Shown here piece by piece: positions 38,584 through 43,003 of a DNA stretch of 43,003 nucleotides. The notes beneath the pieces were generated by a model. It had not been told where the DNA came from, searched no databases, and was given only the letters and a program-made list of their open reading frames with translations. The stretch is taken from IMG/VR virus record IMGVR_UViG_3300030104_000070, positions 1-43,003 of that record. One strand, 5' to 3'. The translations under genes and the position numbers were made by a program. The stretch is from a virus. Within the stretch, counting starts at the first letter, position 1, and every line of letters begins with the position of its first letter.

Positions 38584-38910
38584 TTATTTACTCCTTTGTT
38601 TGCGACCACGAACTTCATTAATTATTGCGTCAGAGAAGTCTTCTTTATCCTCCCATTCTTTATTAGATAAAAAAGTGTATCTGTGAACATTGCACGCTAA
38701 TACGCCGAATCTTGTAGCATTATGCAACTTGCTAAAATGTGGTTCTCCTTCCATATCAACAGGTTGAAATGTTTTATAGTGCGTCCACAACCAATTGGAA
38801 AAATCTTCAAATTGCTTTTTGTCTTCGTATCCTAATTTGCAAGTATTGTTATAAAATAATGCATCAGCCCAGAAATCAGGTAATTCTAGTGTGATAATTT
38901 CCATTTTCAT
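38584..38910 (-). CDS. Hypothetical early protein
   Basis: A 108-aa protein: EIITLELPDFWADALFYNN at the N-terminus (resembling small plasmid/phage proteins that begin LELP-x-x-WAxAL), a helix KKQFEDFSNWLWTHYKTF, and a basic C-terminus (RGRKQRSK). AAAGGAGTAA precedes ATG 38910. No function known. Confidence 0.62.
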   Translation of the reverse strand: MKMEIITLELPDFWADALFYNNTCKLGYEDKKQFEDFSNWLWTHYKTFQPVDMEGEPHFSKLHNATRFGVLACNVHRYTFLSNKEWEDKEDFSDAIINEVRGRKQRSK

Positions 38911-38975
38911 TTACTCCTTTGTTGATTTATCTAGTGGTACTCTAAATGAATACCACCGATAAAGCAACCTCCTAT

Positions 38976-39149
38976 TTATATCTCACTCTTGATTGTTAAA
39001 TTATCAATATCTTGTGCAAATAGATCAAGTTGAAATTCATTTCCTTTATCATCCATTACAATTAAATTTCTTATAAATGCATCGTTTATTTTTAAATCTC
39101 TTGATGCTGTTACTCTGATCTCTTTTACTTTATGTATACTCATGTTCAT
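38976..39149 (-). CDS. Small early protein (57 aa), first clear gene of the leftward block
   Basis: Found by reading: ATG 39149 (or 39143) with AGGAGATTTTCAA upstream, stop 38976-38978. The product is MSIHKVKEIRVTASRDLKIN...IRNLIVMDDKGNEFQLDLFA..., a mixed beta/alpha protein with a DDKGNE turn. It is the gene nearest the control region on the leftward side, so it should be among the earliest expressed. No domain recognised. Confidence 0.58.
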   Translation of the reverse strand: MNMSIHKVKEIRVTASRDLKINDAFIRNLIVMDDKGNEFQLDLFAQDIDNLTIKSEI

Positions 39150-39179
39150 TTGAAAATCTCCTATTGAGTTGATGCAATC

Positions 39180-39209
39180 ATCTTACAACGAGGACATCGA
39201 GAATGTAAA
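39180..39209 (-). promoter_or_regulatory. Candidate promoter before 39149
   Basis: Minus strand: TTTACA (39209-39204), an 18-base spacer, TAAGAT (39185-39180), ending about 30 bases upstream of the ATG at 39149. Reasonable matches to sigma70 boxes, but it lacks the shared phage motifs. Confidence 0.35.
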
Positions 39210-39292
39210 CAGTTAATTTTTAAACGGCTATTTTTTCATATTTTCCATACAAACAAGGGGTATTGTGCGTAACATAATTGCAACACTTATGG

Positions 39293-39354
39293 ATGCTGCA
39301 CCTGCACAATAACAAATGCTGCACTGCACTGATTCGTTTTTCTGCAATGCAGAA
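39293..39354. repeat. Direct repeat pair and adjacent perfect palindrome
   Basis: ATGCTGCACCTGCAC (39293-39307) and ATGCTGCACTGCAC (39316-39329) are direct repeats 8 bp apart, differing by one C. They are followed by TTCTGCA-A-TGCAGAA (39340-39354), 7-bp arms around one base. All share the CTGCA core, which suggests binding sites for one protein. Confidence 0.7.
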
Positions 39355-39370
39355 TGTACATATAAAAAAT

Positions 39371-39454
39371 ACCTAATAGATTAAACCAAATAGGTAAGAA
39401 GTACTTACTAATTAATTCAATGAGATCAATTTGATAGGTAAGGATTGTTTACCT
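39371..39454. repeat. Cluster of GGTAA/TTACC inverted repeats
   Basis: ACCTA (39371-39375) pairs with TAGGT (39391-39395); GTAAG-AAGTA-CTTAC spans 39394-39408; AGGTAA (39436-39441) pairs with TTACCT (39449-39454). Three overlapping or neighbouring dyads with related arms in about 85 AT-rich bases look like operator or origin sites. Confidence 0.55.
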
Positions 39455-39494
39455 TTAGTGTATTTCCCTCACATTTTATTTAAGAAAATCCTTT

Positions 39495-39565
39495 TGTGAT
39501 CACATAATATACGTCAAGAATACTGACCTTTCTGCATTTGTGATCACGTTCCTGGTGTGTTCACG
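39495..39565. repeat. Three TGTGATCACA-type sites
   Basis: TGTGATCACA (39495-39504), TGTGATCACG (39539-39548) and TGTGTTCACG (39556-39565). The first is a perfect 10-bp palindrome; the second and third share the extension TCACGTT. They lack the 6-base spacer of CRP sites, so a different DNA-binding protein is expected. Confidence 0.6.
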
Positions 39566-39576
39566 TTTTGTTCCAC

Positions 39577-39636
39577 CGGCACCCCCGTTCTGTTCTTGTT
39601 TTGTTCTAGGGGCCAGGCAGGGGGTTCGGGGGTATC
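39577..39636. other. G/C-rich island with long-range inverted repeat and G-runs
   Basis: The GC content rises sharply against the AT-rich surroundings. ACCCCCG (39581-39587) is an exact inverted match of CGGGGGT (39627-39633). The plus strand has GGGG (39609-39612), GGGGG (39620-39624) and GGGGG (39628-39632). Possible hairpin, G-rich structure or packaging signal; a 35-codon minus-strand frame also crosses it. Confidence 0.5.
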
Positions 39637-39730
39637 CGCTGTATAGTACATTACAACATAAAATTATCTCAGAAAAAGGTGAAGCCTTGCAACAATAATT
39701 CTTGGATGGCGGTGTACACTTAGAGTACCT

Positions 39731-39804
39731 TACTTTAAGTATCTTTGTTTAAAGTATAATAATACTTATAACACAAATACTTGTAAGGTATATTACTTAA
39801 AGTA
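39731..39804. repeat. Operator-like dyad array B
   Basis: Four related dyads: TACTT-T-AAGTA (39731-39741), AAGTAT-AATA-ATACTT (39752-39767), ATACTT-GT-AAGGTAT (39777-39791, imperfect) and TACTT-A-AAGTA (39794-39804). It is homologous to array A at 35118-35171 and likewise abuts a leftward class 1 promoter. Compared with A it has about 20 extra bases holding the third dyad. Confidence 0.72.
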
Positions 39805-39807
39805 TAT

Positions 39808-39836
39808 AGGGTATCATAAAGAAATCTTGTAGTCAA
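39808..39836 (-). promoter_or_regulatory. Class 1 promoter (array B), leftward early block
   Basis: Minus strand: TTGACT (39836-39831), 17 bases, TACCCT (39813-39808), then dyad TACTTTAAGTA. It matches the promoter at 35206-35178 in boxes, spacer length and flank GATACCCTAT. It would start an RNA with a leader of about 650 bases before the gene at 39149. Confidence 0.65.
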
Positions 39837-39869
39837 TAGATTTTTTACGAATTTAATTAACTTTTTTAC

Positions 39870-39910
39870 TTGACATTTACCCCTAAACCATGTTAACATA
39901 TAAGTATAGG
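39870..39910 (+). promoter_or_regulatory. Class 2 promoter, rightward late block
   Basis: TTGACA (39870-39875), an 18-base spacer, TAACAT (39894-39899), continuing TAACATATAAGTATAGG. It shares the 14-base core TAACATATAAGTAT with the two leftward class 2 promoters. It lies 24 bases before the terminase small subunit ATG and should drive the rightward block. Confidence 0.75.
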
Positions 39911-39934
39911 GGAAGTGAAAGCGGAGAGATAACC

Positions 39935-40477
39935 ATGTCTATGTATAGCCTATCACAACTAAAGACAGATAACGGTATAATAAGAACTAAGAGTTTATTC
40001 TATGAGTTATCTTATGATGATCCTGAGTTCGCTTTGTTTACTCTCAAAGAAGAAGACATAGTGATGCCTAACGGTAAACCTGCTACGTGTCTAGGTAAGT
40101 TATACATAGCCTTTGCAACAATGGACCCAACAGAATACCAGTTCGCTAACTCAGTGTTTGGGAGTTGGGAAGTGTGGGAGAAGATGCAGACAACAGTGCC
40201 TCTCAGGAAACCTATTGAGAAATGGCGTAGAGAGGCAGAGGTTAAACGTAAATCATTAGCCTTTGAGTCTGTAGTAAAAGAAATACAAGAGGGTGGACGT
40301 AGTAGCTTTACTGCAGCTAAGTTCCTTATTAACGAGGAGTGGAAGTCTAGAGAAGACGGAAGAGCAGCCCGAAAAGAAAAGAACGCTAAAGATAAAACTA
40401 CATCTGAAGAAGCTTTTGAAAGAGCAGGTGTAAACAACGATCTTAAAAGATTAAAAGATCAAGGTCTAATTAACTAG
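39935..40477 (+). CDS. terS: Terminase small subunit
   Basis: A 180-aa protein from ATG 39935 with GGAGAGATAACC upstream. An ATG at 39890 in the same frame lies inside the class 2 promoter and cannot be the start of that transcript. The protein resembles the T7 gp18-like DNA-recognition subunit of marine podoviruses: an N-terminal SLFYELSYDDPEFALFTLKE part, FATMDPTEYQFANSVFGSW (about 75-93), and a basic helical C-terminus (WKSREDGRAARKEKNAKDK) able to contact DNA or TerL. It recognises the packaging site and stimulates TerL (2168). The identification is by pattern and position. Confidence 0.75.
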   Translation: MSMYSLSQLKTDNGIIRTKSLFYELSYDDPEFALFTLKEEDIVMPNGKPATCLGKLYIAFATMDPTEYQFANSVFGSWEVWEKMQTTVPLRKPIEKWRREAEVKRKSLAFESVVKEIQEGGRSSFTAAKFLINEEWKSREDGRAARKEKNAKDKTTSEEAFERAGVNNDLKRLKDQGLIN

Positions 40478-40494
40478 CATATAAAGGTAAGCGA

Positions 40495-40788
40495 ATGGTT
40501 AAGACAGCTACAGTAAATAACATTACTTCAGGGTATGCTTCGCAGACTCAGTTAAATGAAAACTTTACTAATATTAATACTGCTCTAAGCAATACACTAT
40601 CTAGAGATGGTAGTGTACCTAATGCTATGAGTGCTGACTTAGACTTAAACAATAATGATCTTCTTAATGTAAAAGCTATATACGTTGGTGGTGTGAATGT
40701 TCTTAATGTTCTAGATAACGTTACTGTTAGTACTGCTTCTCCTTCAGGTGGTAGTAATGGTGACATTTGGTTTAAAGTTTCAAGTTAA
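40495..40788 (+). CDS. Small tail-fibre-related protein
   Basis: A 97-aa protein: SGYASQTQLNENFTNINTAL, SNTLSRDGSVPNAMSADLDL, then NNDLLNVKAIYVGG and a C-terminal SGGSNGDIWFKVSS. The LNENFTNI-x2-AL-x-NTLSRDG-x-VPN-x-M segment is the typical N-terminal part of phage tail fibres and side-tail proteins, so this is probably a short fibre or adaptor piece. The start is preceded by AAAGGTAAGCGA. Confidence 0.7.
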   Translation: MVKTATVNNITSGYASQTQLNENFTNINTALSNTLSRDGSVPNAMSADLDLNNNDLLNVKAIYVGGVNVLNVLDNVTVSTASPSGGSNGDIWFKVSS

Positions 40789-40818
40789 ATAATACGCTTA
40801 AGCGAAAGGAAATAAATT

Positions 40819-41211
40819 ATGGCTGCTCTTTCAGATCACGCAGAGAAGTTACTGCTTGACTTTCTAATGACAACAGGTACGGCTACTCGACCTACGGCTT
40901 GGTATGTAGCGTTGTTTACGGCTGCACCTAATGACACAGGTGGAGGTACAGAAGTATCTGCAGGTGGATACACACGTAAAACAGTTGCTTTCAGTGCTGC
41001 TGCTTCTCCAGGAGGTACTACAAGTAACTCAGGTGAAGTAAGTTTTACTGCTACAGGTGGAGACTACGGTACAGTAACACACATGGGTATATTCGACGCA
41101 AGTTCATCAGGTAACTTATTGTGGCATGGTGCTCTAACTGCATCTAAAGCTGTTGCTGATGGTGACACACTAACATTTGCTGCAGGTAACATTGACTTAA
41201 CAATGGCATAA
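40819..41211 (+). CDS. Tail fibre-like structural protein
   Basis: A 130-aa protein typical of a phage family of tail-fibre-associated proteins: LSDHAEKLLLDFLMTTG, WYVALFTAAPNDTGGGTEVS, GGYTRKTVAFSA, then GEVSFTATGGDYGTVTHMGI and SGNLLWHGALTASKAVADGD. It is mostly beta. CGAAAGGAAATAAATT precedes ATG 40819. Probably a fibre or baseplate ornament; the exact role is unknown. Confidence 0.7.
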   Translation: MAALSDHAEKLLLDFLMTTGTATRPTAWYVALFTAAPNDTGGGTEVSAGGYTRKTVAFSAAASPGGTTSNSGEVSFTATGGDYGTVTHMGIFDASSSGNLLWHGALTASKAVADGDTLTFAAGNIDLTMA

Positions 41212-41239
41212 GTGAAGCACAAGCGAAAGGCGTAAGCGA

Positions 41240-42004
41240 ATGGCAGGTGGCTTCAGAATATCAGAATCTGGTGACAGTAGGCTTTCTGAAGCTGATGACA
41301 CACGGATCACAGAAGAACTAAACTTTGCTTCTGTTAGTCTAAGTACGAGTGCAGGTTTCTACAGGATAGATGAAGCCTCTAACGATAGAACAGATGAGGC
41401 AGGTAACTCAAGAGTATCTCAAGACTTTGATGCTGTAGTCTTCAGTACAGTCGCTACCTTGAATCAATCTGCAGCTGTAAGTCTATCTGGCGGTGGCGGT
41501 AGTGTAACCGCAGGTGTCGTAAGAGACTTAGCTCACGCTGACCTTACTGGTACAGGTTCAATAAGTCCACAAGCTACAGGTTCTTTTGTAGCAGCTAACT
41601 CTTACAACGCAAGTGGTTCTATATCTCCTGATGCTGACGTAAATAGAAATGCAGCAACATCTCTATCAGGTGCAGGTACTTTTGCTAATGATGGTTACAC
41701 ATTTATACACGGTGGTTTATTTACAGCTGATCCTGAAGATACTTATAATCGTATAACAGAAGCAGGTGATACTCGAATAACTGAAGCTAGTGACGTAAGA
41801 ATTGTTGCAGATGTTTTACCGAATGCTGCAGAAGGTATTATGAATGTTAGCTATACCTACATAGCATTTAGTTCGACAGCATACTTTAAATGGAACGGAC
41901 AGTGGACACAGTTCACACCTAAAGTTAAACAAGATGGATCGTGGGATGATCCTTTAGCTATCTATAGCAAGATAGACGCAAACAACTGGAAGAGGGCTTA
42001 TTAA
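41240..42004 (+). CDS. Tail protein with RITEAGD-type repeats
   Basis: A 254-aa protein with three blocks of the motif R-[IL]-x-E-A-x-[DN]-x-R: residues 6-25 (FRISESGDSRLSEADDTRIT), 42-61 (YRIDEASNDRTDEAGNSRVS) and 171-190 (RITEAGDTRITEASDVRIVA). Between them is a Gly/Ser/Thr-rich region with GSISP twice (106-110, 126-130). The C-terminus (FKWNGQWTQFTPKVKQDGSW, NNWKRAY) looks like a small carbohydrate- or partner-binding end. It is located in the fibre cluster with AAGCGAAAGGCGTAAGCGA upstream. A fibre or adaptor subunit by position. Confidence 0.62.
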   Translation: MAGGFRISESGDSRLSEADDTRITEELNFASVSLSTSAGFYRIDEASNDRTDEAGNSRVSQDFDAVVFSTVATLNQSAAVSLSGGGGSVTAGVVRDLAHADLTGTGSISPQATGSFVAANSYNASGSISPDADVNRNAATSLSGAGTFANDGYTFIHGGLFTADPEDTYNRITEAGDTRITEASDVRIVADVLPNAAEGIMNVSYTYIAFSSTAYFKWNGQWTQFTPKVKQDGSWDDPLAIYSKIDANNWKRAY

Positions 42005-42006
42005 CA

Positions 42007-42624
42007 ATGGCTAATATTAAAATATCTCAAATGACCGCTGCTAGTTCTGCTTCTGGTGCTCAAGAGTATGAAGTAAACGAGAGTGGTACTACTAAGAAAG
42101 TAACTGGTACTCAGTTATCTACATTCATTAGAGGCAATGTAGTTCTAGGAGACTTGAGTGTAACTGCTTCAGCTGCAGAGTTAAATTACAATGACATTAC
42201 AACACTAGGTACATCACAAGCAAGTAAGACAGTTACGGCTGATGCTAACGGTGACGTAAACCTTTCAGAAGAACTTAAAGCTAAGTCTTACAATGAAACA
42301 TACGCAGCTGTTACTTCAAGTAGTAACGCTACTGCACTAAACTGTGAGACAGGTAATGCTTTTAGTCACACACTTACAGAGGCTACTACATTTACATTTA
42401 GTAATCCACCTGCAAGTGGCACAGCTTACAGCTTTAGTTTAGAAGTTGTGCAAGATGGTAGTGCTTCAGGGTTTGCAATTACTTGGCCTGGAGCAGTAGA
42501 TTGGCCTTCAGCTACAGCCCCAACCCTTACAGCTACAGCATCAGCTAAAGATGTATTTGTGTTTTACACAAGGGATGGTGGAACTACTTGGTACGGATTT
42601 ACGGCAGGTCAAGCGTTAGGATAA
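42007..42624 (+). CDS. Tail fibre-like protein
   Basis: A 205-aa protein with segments common in phage fibres: MANIKISQMTAASSASGAQE, VTASAAELNYNDITTLGTSQ, KTVTADANGDVNLSEELKAK, and a C-terminal domain (residues about 100-205) ending FVFYTRDGGTTWYGFTAGQA. The LNYxDITTLGTS repeat unit and the WPGAVDWPSATAPTLTATAS strand set are found at the ends of marine phage fibres. It lies two bases after the previous gene and six before the DUF7483 fibre gene. Confidence 0.7.
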   Translation: MANIKISQMTAASSASGAQEYEVNESGTTKKVTGTQLSTFIRGNVVLGDLSVTASAAELNYNDITTLGTSQASKTVTADANGDVNLSEELKAKSYNETYAAVTSSSNATALNCETGNAFSHTLTEATTFTFSNPPASGTAYSFSLEVVQDGSASGFAITWPGAVDWPSATAPTLTATASAKDVFVFYTRDGGTTWYGFTAGQALG

Positions 42625-42630
42625 ACCAAC

Positions 42631-43003
42631 ATGGCAAGTAAAAAGAAATTACTCCAAGCAGCCGCAGGTAGTGCAGGTGATACTAGTCTTGACGTAGACG
42701 GGTTGTTCAGCACGTTTTTGTATACTGGAAATGATGGTGTTTTAGATATAACAAATAATGTTGACCTTACTGAAAAAGGTTTAGTTTGGATAAAAAATAG
42801 AGACTCGACAACACCACACTTGCTATGGTCTAGCGAAACAACAGGAAATTTAACTAGTGTAAATACTGATGCTCTTAATAATACAAGCTTGCAGCCTACA
42901 TTTAACAATGACGGTTTTACTTTTCCTTCGAGTAGTTGGTCTTCATTAAATGCATCTAGCACCGACTACATATCTTGGACATTTCGCAAAGCCGAAAAGT
43001 TCT
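42631..43003 (+). CDS. Tail fibre protein with DUF7483-type repeats (5' part; continues at base 1)
   Basis: ATG 42631, six bases after the previous stop, opens a frame that runs off the contig end and continues in register at base 1 through the 100-base overlap. It encodes residues 1-124 of the about 628-aa protein: MASKKKLLQAAAGSAGDTSL, then a first repeat unit with GLVWIKNRDSTTPHLLWS and a segment ending ISWTFRKAEKFF. Sequence upstream of ATG is AT-rich with a weak ribosome-binding site (GGATAAACCAAC). See 1-1614 for function. Confidence 0.8.
   Translation, partial: MASKKKLLQAAAGSAGDTSLDVDGLFSTFLYTGNDGVLDITNNVDLTEKGLVWIKNRDSTTPHLLWSSETTGNLTSVNTDALNNTSLQPTFNNDGFTFPSSSWSSLNASSTDYISWTFRKAEKF
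42904..43003. repeat. Terminal redundancy of the contig, right copy
   Basis: Matches bases 1-100 at 99 of 100 positions. The single difference (C at 43002, T at 99) is a synonymous third-codon change in a Phe codon of the tail-fibre gene. Confidence 0.9.

Larger units (their letters stand above)
39150..39934. other. Non-coding control region between divergent blocks (785 bp)
   Basis: The only long stretch without a convincing gene. It holds, left to right: a candidate leftward promoter, direct repeats and palindromes (39293-39354), GGTAA/TTACC dyads (39371-39454), GTGATCAC-type repeats (39495-39565), a G/C-rich island (39577-39636), dyad array B with a leftward class 1 promoter, and the rightward class 2 promoter before the terminase small subunit. 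The layout fits a transcription switch; it may also include the replication origin or packaging site, which is inference. Confidence 0.75.

Noticed and set aside
39495-39565. CRP/FNR binding sites
   Set aside because: The TGTGA and TCACA halves are fused without the 6-base spacer required for CRP.
39600-39640. tRNA gene in the G/C-rich island (a GGTTCGGGGG stretch looks like a T-arm)
   Set aside because: No acceptor, D or anticodon arms could be paired around it.
39890-39934. Extended terminase small subunit start at ATG 39890
   Set aside because: This ATG lies within the class 2 promoter, upstream of the expected transcription start; GGAGAG and ATG 39935 give a better start.
1-43003. Lysogeny genes (integrase, excisionase, CI-like repressor, att site)
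   Set aside because: None recognised on either strand; gene content is that of a lytic phage.
1-43003. Single-subunit phage RNA polymerase
   Set aside because: No protein of suitable size or motif is present; the large late proteins are structural. Host RNA polymerase use is consistent with the sigma70-like promoters.

Overview
The window is a nearly complete, lytic, T7-like (podovirus) phage genome from a contig that closes on itself. The last 100 bases repeat the first 100 with one mismatch, and a tail-fibre gene runs across the junction, so the unit length is about 42.9 kb. There is no integrase, no recognisable lysogeny repressor, no phage RNA polymerase and no tRNA. Replication and nucleotide genes comprise a T7-type DNA polymerase A, primase-helicase, gp2.5-like SSB, endonuclease I, a Cas4/RecB-type exonuclease, adenosylcobalamin-dependent ribonucleotide reductase (nrdJ), ThyX and MazG. 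This combination resembles the marine cobavirus/Zobellviridae-type roseophages. That placement is inference from gene content; the host cannot be read from the sequence, and a marine alphaproteobacterium is only the best guess.

Layout: two opposed transcription blocks diverge from a non-coding control region at about 39.15-39.93 kb and converge on a bidirectional terminator at about 24.7 kb. Rightward (late) block: terminase small subunit (39935), tail-fibre genes (40495 to the end, continuing at base 1), tail chaperone, terminase large subunit, portal, scaffold, capsid, decoration-like proteins, tail tubes A and B, GNAT, internal virion proteins, M15 endolysin, membrane/lysis genes, holin-like protein, spanin-like lipoprotein, then a string of tiny genes (Lys/Arg-rich, Cys-rich, secreted or outer-membrane-like). 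Leftward (early/middle) block: small unknown proteins, a C5 methyltransferase, a YubB-like protein, ThyX, primase-helicase, DNA polymerase, SSB, exonuclease, endonuclease I, phosphoesterase, MazG, NrdJ and a DUF3310 protein.

Regulation: with no phage RNA polymerase, transcription should use host sigma70-type promoters. Two recurring promoter classes are visible. Class 1 (TTGACW-N17-TACCCT, leftward) occurs twice, each time fused to an AT-rich array of AAGTAT/ATACTT dyads. Class 2 (TTGACA-like, N17-18, then TAACATATAAGTATRGG) occurs three times: before SSB, before ThyX and before the terminase small subunit. At least eight small genes (20-57 aa) were found by reading the sequence directly, several joined to neighbours by TAATG/ATGA-type overlaps.
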